From Crassaminicella profunda (GTDB taxonomy: Bacteria; Bacillota; Clostridia; Peptostreptococcales; Thermotaleaceae): a stretch of DNA of 64,000 nt. Shown piece after piece: positions 16,839 to 25,369 of this stretch. A program made the translations under genes and the position numbers. Position 1 is the first letter of the stretch. Every line of letters begins with the position of its first letter. The notes under the pieces were generated by a model. The model made no database searches. It saw only the letters and a list, made by a program, of their open reading frames with translations, and had not been told where the DNA came from. The stretch spans positions 3,961,355-4,025,354 of the forward strand of contig NZ_CP082326.1 in NCBI RefSeq assembly GCF_019884785.1, in the 5' to 3' direction.

Positions 16839-18014
16839 TTATCTTTTACACGGAATATTTAAAAGTTTTTCAACTCGTTGATCTTTTTGATATAGGCTCA
16901 TTGTTGCTTCCCCATATCCTTCTACATTTGTAAGTGATCCATTCGCAACTTGTACTATTTTTTCAATTATTTTATCTCCTACTGAATTAATTCCCTCAAT
17001 ACCTTTCATTACTCCAGTAGCATCAATATCAATATCGTCATTGATTAGATCTTCATTTCCACTAACTCGAATAACAGGTATAAGTGGATTATTAAATCCA
17101 GCTCCTCCCGTTGTCCATACGATTATTTGAGCTCCATAAGATGCATAATTAACTGCTGAGCCCCCACATAGCATAGTTGCTTCTGATAAATAAAATCCTG
17201 GCTCTTTTGGTTTATCAATAAAATCCTTGTTTACTTGTAGTACATCTATGATAGGTTTACTTCCCATTTTATGCAATGCCCCCATAGATTTTTCTTCAAG
17301 GGTTGTTAAACCCCCTATGCTATTTCCGATACTCATGGTTTCAACTTCAGTACCTTCTACACTCCATCTATTTTCTTCATTTTTTATTAAAGATATAATT
17401 TTTTCTGCTACCTCTTTATTTTTCGTACGCTCTATAAGTACTTCTTCACATCCTAAAAGTTCCATTAATTCACCACCAATGGCAGTTCCTCCAAGATCAA
17501 CGAACTTATCCACCATATTTCCAACACTTGGATTAGAAGCAATTCCAGAACTTGTATCTGAACCACCACATTTCACACCTACAATTAATTTTTCAATTGA
17601 AACAGGTTCACGCTCAAATGAATTTGAATATTCAACAAGTTCATTCATCATTTGTTTTCCTAATTCAATTGATTTTTTGGTTCCACCACTCTCGATACAA
17701 TTCATACATAATACTTTTTTTCCTATTTTGGATATAGGATTAGCAATTTGTTCAGGCAAAATACTACCGCAACCCATTGCAATAACAAGACAAGCTGATA
17801 CGTTAGGATTTTTTCCTACTTCAATCATTTGATTAAATGTTTCTTCGTTCCCACCCAACATACATGTATAATAATTGGTTAATAAAACAACATCATCAAA
17901 ATCTTTTGCTATATGGCGAGCTATTCCTTCACAACATTCATCTACAGAAATAATTAATACTTTATTTCTAATTCCCACTGACCCATCTGGTCTTTTATAT
18001 CCCATAAATTCCAT
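16839..18014 (-). CDS. UxaA family dehydratase/lyase, large subunit
   Basis: A 391-residue protein with the family's opening GYKRPDGSVGIRNKVLII, the Cys-rich blocks AMGCGSILPEQIA and NCIESGGTKKSIELGK, and the signature CGGSDTSSGIASNPSVG. The UxaA/GarD/SuyB superfamily eliminates water (altronate, galactarate) or sulfite (sulfolactate) from hydroxy-acids using a metal centre. The Cys residues are consistent with this. It follows the small subunit gene after 2 bases; its ribosome site GGAGG lies across the small subunit's end, giving coupled synthesis. The exact substrate cannot be read. Altronate, galactarate and sulfolactate are the known options; a betaine-related hydroxy-acid fits the neighbouring BCCT carrier. 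Confidence 0.88.
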   Translation of the reverse strand: MEFMGYKRPDGSVGIRNKVLIISVDECCEGIARHIAKDFDDVVLLTNYYTCMLGGNEETFNQMIEVGKNPNVSACLVIAMGCGSILPEQIANPISKIGKKVLCMNCIESGGTKKSIELGKQMMNELVEYSNSFEREPVSIEKLIVGVKCGGSDTSSGIASNPSVGNMVDKFVDLGGTAIGGELMELLGCEEVLIERTKNKEVAEKIISLIKNEENRWSVEGTEVETMSIGNSIGGLTTLEEKSMGALHKMGSKPIIDVLQVNKDFIDKPKEPGFYLSEATMLCGGSAVNYASYGAQIIVWTTGGAGFNNPLIPVIRVSGNEDLINDDIDIDATGVMKGIEGINSVGDKIIEKIVQVANGSLTNVEGYGEATMSLYQKDQRVEKLLNIPCKR

Positions 18015-18016
18015 AT

Positions 18017-18358
18017 TTATACCTCCGTATTTATATTCATTTGCTTAATAATTTCTTCTTTAAAAGCTTTAGGTATATCAACTCTTTGACTTTTAACATT
18101 ATGCACATGTACCAATCTTCCTTTTTCTATATTTTTAATACATTCACCTACAGGAACATTATATTTAATAATTCGCTCCCCTTTTTCAATGTTTCGTAAA
18201 GCTATTTTATTTCCAAAAGGTATATCTTCTTTAGCTTCCATTGTATACAGTTCTTGATTATCGCTAGACATGATAGATACAATATCTGCATTTTCTATAT
18301 CATCTAAAGCAGTGGCAACAATATCCTTATCTCCCATTAGCATCATTTTTTTTCCCAT
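18017..18358 (-). CDS. UxaA family dehydratase/lyase, small (SAF-domain) subunit
   Basis: A 113-residue protein with the SAF fold: PFGNKIALRNIEKGERIIKY, the VPVGECIKNIEKG step and the VHVHNVKSQR end motif. In UxaA and GarD this piece is the N-terminal domain of one chain; here, as in the SuyA/SuyB arrangement and in some clostridial dehydratases, it is a separate subunit. It would complete the active site of the large subunit. First gene of the operon, 44 bases after a sigma-54 promoter; GGAGGAGAG precedes ATG. Confidence 0.87.
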   Translation of the reverse strand: MGKKMMLMGDKDIVATALDDIENADIVSIMSSDNQELYTMEAKEDIPFGNKIALRNIEKGERIIKYNVPVGECIKNIEKGRLVHVHNVKSQRVDIPKAFKEEIIKQMNINTEV

Positions 18359-18401
18359 TTTCTCTCCTCCTTTATGAATTAATTTGCTTCTCCTTTACTT
18401 T

Positions 18402-18419
18402 TATTGCAAATGTTATGCC
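18402..18419 (-). promoter_or_regulatory. Sigma-54 (-24/-12) promoter of the UxaA-type operon
   Basis: Minus strand TGGCATAACATTTGCA: GG and GC 10 bases apart, a near-perfect match to TGGCAC-N5-TTGCA. It lies about 45 bases upstream of the small-subunit ATG. Confidence 0.88.
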
Positions 18420-18629
18420 ATATCTATTTAGTAAACTCCTTTTGCTGAAGCAAAATATCCAAACTTCAGGTAGATACTCTATTCCCTCTTAAACAAAAAA
18501 TTTCAATCTCCCACTTATCAGAATAATGGTCTTCTAAATTGATAAAAAAATATGGATTTTGTGCAATTTAGTCAAATTTGAATAATGAATATGTGACTTT
18601 TTATGGGATTTTGAATCGAAAATACTTCA

Positions 18630-18671
18630 ATGCTATGAATTGATTTCAATTCAAAACGTGATTCATAGCAT
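18630..18671. promoter_or_regulatory. Nested palindromes, candidate activator site upstream of the UxaA operon
   Basis: An outer 11-bp inverted repeat (18630-18640 with 18661-18671) encloses a perfect 18-bp palindrome TGAATTGATTTCAATTCA (18636-18653). It lies about 215 bases upstream of the -24 box and about 180 bases before the divergent regulator gene. Distance and form suit an enhancer site. The remaining 18420-18850 stretch is AT-rich and shows no gene. Confidence 0.6.
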
Positions 18672-18852
18672 CATATAATTTAAACTATATCTACTCTCTT
18701 CATAAATATTTTATAATTTGATATAAAAATAAATATAAGCTATAATATGTAAGGATTACGTTGTCCAAATATTTTATAATAATATTTTTCACAATACACT
18801 TAGAAATTTACATGGTTTGATGTTAGTATTATTTTGTGAGTGAGGTGTTATA

Positions 18853-20226
18853 ATGTCTGATAACATAAACTATGAGCTAGACAGGAAAACGTTTTTTAAT
18901 CTAATCAATCACATGTATGATGAAGTTTTTATCTATGATACAAATTATAGAGTTGTGTATGTTAATGAAGCCTGTAAAAGACATTATGGAAGATCTCCTG
19001 AAGAATTGATTGGTAAATCATTTTTTGATTTGACGGATGCTGAATGGTGGAATCCTTCTATACTTCCTATTGTATTTGAGACGAAAAAAACTCACGCTAT
19101 ACGTCAAAAAACTTTGGTTGATGCTGAATTATTGACAATTGCCACACCTATTTTTGATGACAAAAATAAAATAAAATACGTAATTATGAACGTTCGTGAT
19201 CCCATATATGAACGTGATTTATATAATCCTCAATATATAGATCATGACCATGCTAAAAATAACACGAACTTAATCCCTATATATAAAAGTAAAAAAATGC
19301 AAAAGGTACTAGATTTAATAAAAAAAGTAAGTACTGTTGATATTACTTGTCTCCTTCAAGGAGAATCAGGAACAGGTAAAAGTTTATTAGCCAAATTTAT
19401 GCATTCAATCAGTCCAAGACATAATAAACCTTTCATAAATGTTAATTGCGCAACTATTCCTAGTAATTTGATAGAATCTGAACTTTTTGGATATGAAAAA
19501 GGAGCATTTACAGGAGCTGTAACCCATGGTAAAAAAGGTCTACTCGAAGCAGCTGAAGGTGGAACCATTTTACTAGATGAAATTTCTGAACTACCTTATA
19601 ATGCTCAAGCAAAACTACTACACGTCATTCAGAATAAAGAATTTATTCCTATTGGAACATACAAAGCAAAGAAAGTTAATGTTAAAATAATTTCTGCTAC
19701 CAATAAAGACCTTCGGGCCATGGTTGCTTCAGGACAATTCCGAGAGGATTTGTATTATCGTCTAAACGTAATAGATGTCTATATTCCTCCTCTAAGACAG
19801 AGAAAAGAAGATATTGAACCTTTGATTTATTATTTTTTAAATACTTTTTCAAAAAAATATAATACTAGACATGAAATATCACCTGCTGCAATTAATATCC
19901 TTCTTAATTGCAAGTGGAAAGGTAATGTAAGAGAACTTCAACATATTATTGAACGTTTAGTTGTTACCATTGATGAGATGATTATTGATGTTAAACATTT
20001 ACCAAAGCATATTTTTGAAATTGTTGATTCTGCTTATATTCCAACAACTTCAGAAAATATGTCGTTTGATGAGATTATTGGTAATTATGAAAAGCTTCTT
20101 GTGTGTGATGCATATAATAAAGGAGCTTCCAGTAGAAGAGTCGCTGAACAGCTTGGTATAAGTCAAACAAGAGCATTAAAACTTATTAATAAATATATAA
20201 AAAAATCCCCTAATGGGGACTCTTAA
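18853..20226 (+). CDS. Sigma-54-dependent activator, PAS-AAA+-Fis (second paralogue)
   Basis: A 457-residue paralogue of the activator at 15248-16621. PAS domain at about 15-120 (DEVFIYDTNYRVVYVNEACKRHYG), Walker A GESGTGKS (170-177), canonical GAFTGA loop (217-222), ILLDE Walker B and REDLYYRLNVIDVYIPPLRQR. The C-terminal Fis helix-turn-helix reads SRRVAEQLGISQTRALKLINKY. GAGGTG precedes ATG. It is transcribed away from the UxaA operon, and the divergent region holds a sigma-54 promoter and the nested palindrome, so the UxaA genes are its most likely target. Near-identical PAS openings suggest that both regulators sense related signals. Confidence 0.93.
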   Translation: MSDNINYELDRKTFFNLINHMYDEVFIYDTNYRVVYVNEACKRHYGRSPEELIGKSFFDLTDAEWWNPSILPIVFETKKTHAIRQKTLVDAELLTIATPIFDDKNKIKYVIMNVRDPIYERDLYNPQYIDHDHAKNNTNLIPIYKSKKMQKVLDLIKKVSTVDITCLLQGESGTGKSLLAKFMHSISPRHNKPFINVNCATIPSNLIESELFGYEKGAFTGAVTHGKKGLLEAAEGGTILLDEISELPYNAQAKLLHVIQNKEFIPIGTYKAKKVNVKIISATNKDLRAMVASGQFREDLYYRLNVIDVYIPPLRQRKEDIEPLIYYFLNTFSKKYNTRHEISPAAINILLNCKWKGNVRELQHIIERLVVTIDEMIIDVKHLPKHIFEIVDSAYIPTTSENMSFDEIIGNYEKLLVCDAYNKGASSRRVAEQLGISQTRALKLINKYIKKSPNGDS

Positions 20227-20248
20227 TAGAGTGGCAAGCCACTCTATT
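20225..20248 (+). terminator. Terminator of the second sigma-54 activator
   Basis: AATAGAGTGG and CCACTCTATT flank a CAAG loop, followed by TTCTTTAT; the stem starts at the stop codon. Confidence 0.85.
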
Positions 20249-20339
20249 TCTTTATACTTAGAAATTATTCATTTCTTCAGCTAAAGGACTATACTCATTA
20301 AGTAATCTGTCCTATAATATTAAAATCAATCTTATCCTC

Positions 20340-21227
20340 TTACTCTGCTTGAATACATCTGCCTTTTCTCTTAATGAACATATCTAAATTTGGCATTGCT
20401 ACGCTAATAACAATAAGAATAGCACCAACTACCGCTTGTACTCCAATCCTTTCAGATAGGAATAACCATCCAAATAAGGCTGCAAAAATAGGTTCTAATG
20501 TATAAATAAGTGCCATATTTGTAGCTGGAACATATTTTTGGGTTACATTAACTAATAAATATGCTATTGCCGTACAGACAATACCTAAAAACAACATACT
20601 TTTCCAAGCATCTGTTGATAAATGCATTGTTGGCTTTTCTATTATTAAAGAAGCTATCACACTCAGTATTCCAACAGCGCTAATTTGAATAGTGGCAATA
20701 ACTGTTGCATCATATTTTTTAACATATTCTTCAACCAAAATAACATAATATGCTAAAATAATTGATCCCACTAAGGTCATCCCATCACCAAAATTAATAC
20801 CCCCTTGATGTCCTTCTAAAGTAACTAATGCAAGACCTAATATAGCTAAACAAGTACCTACCCAAATAAGCATAGGTTGCTTTTGTTTTTTTATATACGT
20901 TGCAATAAAAGGCACAAAAATAACACTACTTCCAACAATAAATGCATTTTTAGCAACACTTGTATATTTTAACCCAATAGTATGAAATACAAAAGCTAAG
21001 AATAAAACTGCTCCTGTAATCATTCCTCCTATCAATTGTTCACGTTTAACTTTAAGTTTTCCTAAAAAAAGCAGTATGCCAGATAACACACCTCCACCGA
21101 TTAAGAATCGAAGGGCCATAAAATTAAATACTTCAATATTCTTTAGTATTGGCTTAGTTAAACTAAAGGATAACCCCCACATGGCTACAATTACTATCAT
21201 AATTATTTCTGCATTTCCTCTTTTCAT
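20340..21227 (-). CDS. EamA (DMT) family transporter
   Basis: A 295-residue protein with ten predicted membrane helices in two EamA repeats. Typical pieces are AMWGLSFSLTKPIL, FMALRFLIGGGVL and, in repeat 2, TNMALIYTLEPIFAALFGWLFLSERI. Such proteins export or import metabolites or amino-acid derivatives; substrate unknown. GGAGGG lies 8 bases before ATG. No -24/-12 element is visible upstream, so there is no direct sign that it belongs to the sigma-54 regulon, although it lies next to it. It converges with the second activator gene. Confidence 0.85.
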   Translation of the reverse strand: MKRGNAEIIMIVIVAMWGLSFSLTKPILKNIEVFNFMALRFLIGGGVLSGILLFLGKLKVKREQLIGGMITGAVLFLAFVFHTIGLKYTSVAKNAFIVGSSVIFVPFIATYIKKQKQPMLIWVGTCLAILGLALVTLEGHQGGINFGDGMTLVGSIILAYYVILVEEYVKKYDATVIATIQISAVGILSVIASLIIEKPTMHLSTDAWKSMLFLGIVCTAIAYLLVNVTQKYVPATNMALIYTLEPIFAALFGWLFLSERIGVQAVVGAILIVISVAMPNLDMFIKRKGRCIQAE

Positions 21228-21337
21228 AAATCGTCCCTCCTTTTTGTGTATATTCCTTATACAAAACTAAATTTTGACTCTTTCATCATTATACAGGATT
21301 CCTATAAATACTGGTATTTCATTTCATACAAAAAAAA

Positions 21338-21371
21338 CCTCTTCAATTTGTATAATATACAAATTAAGAGG
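21338..21371 (-). terminator. Terminator of the PucR-type regulator
   Basis: Stem of CCTCTT and AATTTGTAT blocks with their complements (21338-21371), one bulge, and an 8-base T-run on the minus strand. Confidence 0.82.
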
Positions 21372-21382
21372 CTTTCTTACAT

Positions 21383-22540
21383 TTATAACAGCTTTGTATG
21401 AATAAGGTGCAAACGAATGGCTATGGCTAATGTCTCATAAGTCATCCCTTTCATCTGAGTGAGCTGTAGTATTTCATTGATTTTTTTAATACGATAACGT
21501 ATTGTATTGGTATGCTGAAATAACTTTTTAGATGTTTTTTGAATATTTCCTTCACTTTCAATATAAAAAATAGCTGTGTTTAATAGATCCGTTCTTTTCT
21601 CTCGATCATAAGCAACAAGTTTATCAATCATTCTTCTGTAAAATGCATATGCCCATGGATCATTCATAATAGGGATCAGCAATTGATAAATACCCATATT
21701 TAAAAAGGTAGCCTTTTTCATATCATAAAGAGATGCAAAATCATAGGCATATTTACTTTCATCAATAGCTCTGCCTAAAGCACTCAGATCATTTTTAACT
21801 TCACTAATTCCCAATCGATAGGTCCCATCTAATAAACCATATGCATTCAATGCTAATTCAGAAGATTTTTTGATATATTTATGTTCATCATACTCATAGG
21901 TTACAATGATTAAATATCCATTTCTATAGGATATAACCAAACAGCTCTCTCCTAAAAACTTTCTAAGGTCATTTGGATTAAATAGCCTTGTAGAATTTCC
22001 TTCAGGTACTTCCACTTCTCTTGCAAAATAAACAATACAGTTTTTCTTAAAATTCCTATTGATCCCATAGGCTAATTCCCTTATACGAAATTCACTTAAA
22101 TTGTTTCCTGAAATTTGATCAATTATTACTCTGATATGTTGTTCATGATTTTGTATATTAATCGCTTTATCAATCTCTAAAATAATGGTCTCCACATAGG
22201 TTTCATCAAACAAAAACAAGGGTAATCTATATTTGTGGGCTAATTCTATAGCTTCTTTTGGAATTTCCTTAAAATAAATAGTTTTAATAGCAAAACATGC
22301 TGCTTGTGCATCAATTAAATCTTTTACAAAATCAATAATTTTTTCAGGTTGATTTCGAATAGCCAATAAATTGCTAAAAATAAATTCTCCTACTTGAACC
22401 GTATCACGAACTTGCTGCCCAACCTCATGGTCTAAGATTCCTGCTCTAGTTATTTTACGATCCAACCCATTCATTCCTGCAATGAGTCTAAATCTTTTTA
22501 ATGCATCTAGTTTTAATGCTTCATGAACTGTTAATGACAT
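21383..22540 (-). CDS. PucR family transcriptional regulator
   Basis: A 385-residue protein. The N-terminal PucR domain (about 5-125) includes FRLIAGMNGLDRKITRAGIL and VQVGEFIFSNLLAI. A middle GGDEF-like/CdaR-type region follows (about 160-290). The C-terminal PucR helix-turn-helix shows FYIESEGNIQKTSKKLFQH and TNTIRYRIKKINEIL. These regulators usually control purine, amino-acid or diacid catabolism after binding a metabolite. AGGAG is 7 bases before ATG. It is a single-gene unit. The adjacent EamA transporter or the catabolic island may be its target; nothing in the sequence shows which. Confidence 0.87.
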   Translation of the reverse strand: MSLTVHEALKLDALKRFRLIAGMNGLDRKITRAGILDHEVGQQVRDTVQVGEFIFSNLLAIRNQPEKIIDFVKDLIDAQAACFAIKTIYFKEIPKEAIELAHKYRLPLFLFDETYVETIILEIDKAINIQNHEQHIRVIIDQISGNNLSEFRIRELAYGINRNFKKNCIVYFAREVEVPEGNSTRLFNPNDLRKFLGESCLVISYRNGYLIIVTYEYDEHKYIKKSSELALNAYGLLDGTYRLGISEVKNDLSALGRAIDESKYAYDFASLYDMKKATFLNMGIYQLLIPIMNDPWAYAFYRRMIDKLVAYDREKRTDLLNTAIFYIESEGNIQKTSKKLFQHTNTIRYRIKKINEILQLTQMKGMTYETLAIAIRLHLIHTKLL

Positions 22541-22628
22541 TGTTTTGCTCCTTAAGTGCTAAATTATATATCTTTAACAATATTATACATGATTTATCTT
22601 ATCCATTTTGTCCTTCTTTTCAAAATAA

Positions 22629-24593
22629 TTATTTAGATATATTTTGTAACTTGATATTTACCCTATTTTCTATAGTTACATATCCTTGTTTTACTTCATA
22701 TTTAATTCCAAATACATCTAATACATCCTTCATTGATACATACATTATATTGTCAAAAACCATGGTGGAAATATCACTTTTAATAAGGAAAAATTTCTTA
22801 TCGCCCTTTGAAAATACAATCTCTTTGTCCTTTATTGAAGGATCTGCTTCAATATAAAATTCCTTGAGAGTACTTATCGAAATGTATTCACTTCCATTTT
22901 TCATTAAAATCCTATCTTCTTTTTTAAAGGAATCTATAGGTAGTATTTCTTCTTTTTTCAGTTTATCTATATACTGCTGGTCAGTTATACCACTTACTTC
23001 TTTTATACTTTTACTTTTGATTGATGGATTTGCTTGTAGCTTAAATTCCTTTATATTTGCATTCACAATTCTAATCCCTTGCAAAGTTATTTTGAAATTA
23101 CCCGTATCAATAAAGATTCCTTGATCTACATATCTATATTGGTAATGAAATAAATCAAGAACATCCTTCATCATAAAATAAATATTACCATTTATCTTAA
23201 ATAGGGTATTCTCTATTTTTAAAGAATAATCTTTTCTTAACGTCTTATCTCTAAATGTAACTTTTCCTATATTGTAGTCTATACTATATTCTAAATTCAA
23301 TTTACTTAGGATTTCTTCATTGATCAACTCATTCCCATTTACTAGAACAACAGGCTTCAGATTATTGATATCACTTATTTCAGTGTATTTTATTTTTTGA
23401 TTGTTATTTTCTTTCTCTTGTTTGCTAGATTGTGCATTCTTCATAGCAACAACGTCTTTAGGCACAGTAGCATCTGCCTTCCTAATCAATTCCCCTGTAC
23501 CAAAATACTTTAAAGTGATTTCTTTATCCTCTTTTTTTATGTGGATATTTGAACCTACATAATCATATCTATATCCAAATTGGTCAAATATGCTCTTCAT
23601 GCTTACAAAATACATGTTTTCCTTAACGATTAAATCCTGATTTACCTTCAGCATAAATATTTCATTTGTAGCCTGATTTTTAACTAAAATTTCTCCTGTC
23701 TTAAAGTTAATATTTGTTTCAATATTTAAGGTTTTTAATGCATTCATATTAATAAACTCATTTCCTGTGTGAATGACAAATGTAGCATCCTTTTCTACCT
23801 TTGTGTTTGTATCATCATCGTTAGTTTTTTCACTTTTTATGATTTTCATATCATCCTGATTGATTAGTCCAGTATTTACCAGATCTATAACTTTTGAATT
23901 TTTCACTTTTTCAAGAGTAGCTGTATTTTTATTGCTTTTATAGATAGACAGTTTTCCTATAGAAACATCTAGTTTACGTGCATCATTTAGTACTTTTTCA
24001 TCTGCATCTAAATATATATATTTTAAATCCTGTCCTTCTTCTTGTATGGTTGTCTCTATTTGATTTTTTAATTCTTCTACATTTTCTTTTGATTCTTTTT
24101 GTGCAGGTGCAACCGCTACCAATACTGAGTCAGAAGATTCATTTAGATAATGTTTATTTTTTGCATTCCATATAATGTCTTTCATTGCTAAAGTAATATA
24201 TTTTCCTTTAATCAGATCTACGCTTAATAAGTCATTACCCTCATCATTATAAGTTTTCAAATCTACTACTTTAAAATCCTTATTGATTTCTATCTCAACA
24301 CTTGGATTAATATCTATACTTACCACTGCCACTACATCACTACTTAGAAATAAAATATCTTTTGCATCTTGATTGTATATGAAAGCATTGATCAATATAA
24401 GAAGCATGGCTGCAACCAATCCTAAGCTAAAATATTTGGATGTATTTTTATTCTTCATAATATCCTCTTCAAAGAAAAAAATTTCATTTCCTGGTATCAC
24501 ATTATTCTTTTTTATTAGTTTTAAGTATTCCATATCTTTAGATAAAACAAGAATATAATTTTTTTCTATTGAAACAACTTTTCCTTTTAACAT
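22629..24593 (-). CDS. rsgI: Anti-sigma-I factor RsgI with stalk-type ectodomain
   Basis: A 654-residue membrane protein. The RsgI N-terminal domain (1-50, LKGKVVSIEKNYILVLSKDM) holds SigI inside the cell. One helix (54-74) crosses the membrane. Outside lies the conserved juxtamembrane region with VSIDINPSVEIEI (DINPS 94-98), where RsgI proteins are cleaved. The rest (about 260-650) consists of three copper-amine-oxidase-N-like 'stalk' repeats, each with a GNE(F/L/Y)IN opening and an MYFVSMKSIFDQFGYRYDYV-type block. In cellulolytic clostridia the ectodomain is a carbohydrate-binding or enzymatic domain; here it is the same domain as the secreted neighbour. The start overlaps sigI by 7 bases. 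Confidence 0.9.
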   Translation of the reverse strand: MLKGKVVSIEKNYILVLSKDMEYLKLIKKNNVIPGNEIFFFEEDIMKNKNTSKYFSLGLVAAMLLILINAFIYNQDAKDILFLSSDVVAVVSIDINPSVEIEINKDFKVVDLKTYNDEGNDLLSVDLIKGKYITLAMKDIIWNAKNKHYLNESSDSVLVAVAPAQKESKENVEELKNQIETTIQEEGQDLKYIYLDADEKVLNDARKLDVSIGKLSIYKSNKNTATLEKVKNSKVIDLVNTGLINQDDMKIIKSEKTNDDDTNTKVEKDATFVIHTGNEFINMNALKTLNIETNINFKTGEILVKNQATNEIFMLKVNQDLIVKENMYFVSMKSIFDQFGYRYDYVGSNIHIKKEDKEITLKYFGTGELIRKADATVPKDVVAMKNAQSSKQEKENNNQKIKYTEISDINNLKPVVLVNGNELINEEILSKLNLEYSIDYNIGKVTFRDKTLRKDYSLKIENTLFKINGNIYFMMKDVLDLFHYQYRYVDQGIFIDTGNFKITLQGIRIVNANIKEFKLQANPSIKSKSIKEVSGITDQQYIDKLKKEEILPIDSFKKEDRILMKNGSEYISISTLKEFYIEADPSIKDKEIVFSKGDKKFFLIKSDISTMVFDNIMYVSMKDVLDVFGIKYEVKQGYVTIENRVNIKLQNISK

Positions 24594-25318
24594 AAATCTC
24601 CACCACCTATTTCAAGAACATACTCTTTTAGTTCCTCAAGATTGCTATTTAAAATAATAATCGTAGCAATGATGAATACACGATGATTTTTTAAAACTTT
24701 ATCCGATACACCCAGTTCTTTTTTTATCTCACTTCTTGGTAAATTCCCTGTTTTATATAATTTATCTATCATATTATGCCTATTTGCAATTTTTTTTGCA
24801 ATTTTAACTGCATTTATTCTACTGTCCTTATGTTTTGGTGCTTTTAGTATCAATTCTTCTATTTTTATTCCAAATTTTTCAAGATTCTTACTAAAATTTT
24901 GGATCTCTAACCTCAAATGAACCTGATGGGTAAATTCATTGGATGCCATGTGTTTCTTTTGATGAGTTACAAGCGTTTTCTCTTCCATTTCATCTAATGA
25001 AACATTTTTATTATCATAAGTATATTTTTTTCTTGCTCCCTTAACCCGGTTGGTTATGACTATTTTTGCAAAATTTATAAATGAACCTTTACTTTCTTCA
25101 TATTTATCTATGGCTTCATTAAAAGCTTCCATGGCAATACTCAAATGCTCATCATTTTCTGTTTCCACATACTTATCCAATACCTTTGAAACAGTTTTAA
25201 CAATAAAAGGCATATATTCATCAATAAATCTATTTCTTAAGGCTACATCCCCATCTCTAATTTTTGTAAGCCTTTTCTCAAAGGTTCTCTTTTTGTAAAA
25301 ATCAAATATCTTCCCCAA
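24587..25318 (-). CDS. sigI: RNA polymerase sigma factor SigI
   Basis: A 243-residue sigma-70 family protein of the SigI group. The region-2 motifs are RNRFIDEYMPFIVKTVSKV, then EHLSIAMEAFNEAIDKYEESKGSFINFA; region 4 is replaced by the SigI C-terminal domain with LPRSEIKKELGVSDKVLKNHRVFIIA. SigI controls heat-shock or cell-wall/polysaccharide genes in Bacilli and Clostridia. The start is TTG with AAGGAT upstream. The gap to the terminator of the preceding gene is only about 20 bases, so sigI seems to depend on read-through (see findings). Its inhibitor rsgI overlaps it by 7 bases. Confidence 0.9.
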   Translation of the reverse strand: MGKIFDFYKKRTFEKRLTKIRDGDVALRNRFIDEYMPFIVKTVSKVLDKYVETENDEHLSIAMEAFNEAIDKYEESKGSFINFAKIVITNRVKGARKKYTYDNKNVSLDEMEEKTLVTHQKKHMASNEFTHQVHLRLEIQNFSKNLEKFGIKIEELILKAPKHKDSRINAVKIAKKIANRHNMIDKLYKTGNLPRSEIKKELGVSDKVLKNHRVFIIATIIILNSNLEELKEYVLEIGGGDLC

Positions 25319-25338
25319 TCAATACACATCCTTAATAC

Positions 25339-25366
25339 AAAAAAGGCAATAGTTATTGCCTTTTTT
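25339..25366 (-). terminator. Terminator between the stalk-protein gene and sigI
   Basis: Perfect 12-bp stem AAAAAAGGCAAT / ATTGCCTTTTTT with a 4-base loop, 3 bases after the stalk-gene stop. Its T-run ends next to the sigI ribosome site. Confidence 0.9.
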
Positions 25367-25369
25367 GTG

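Noticed and set aside
17227-17832. Long plus-strand frame (201 codons) opposite the UxaA large subunit
   Set aside because: It is a shadow of a strongly conserved minus-strand gene and has no ribosome site.
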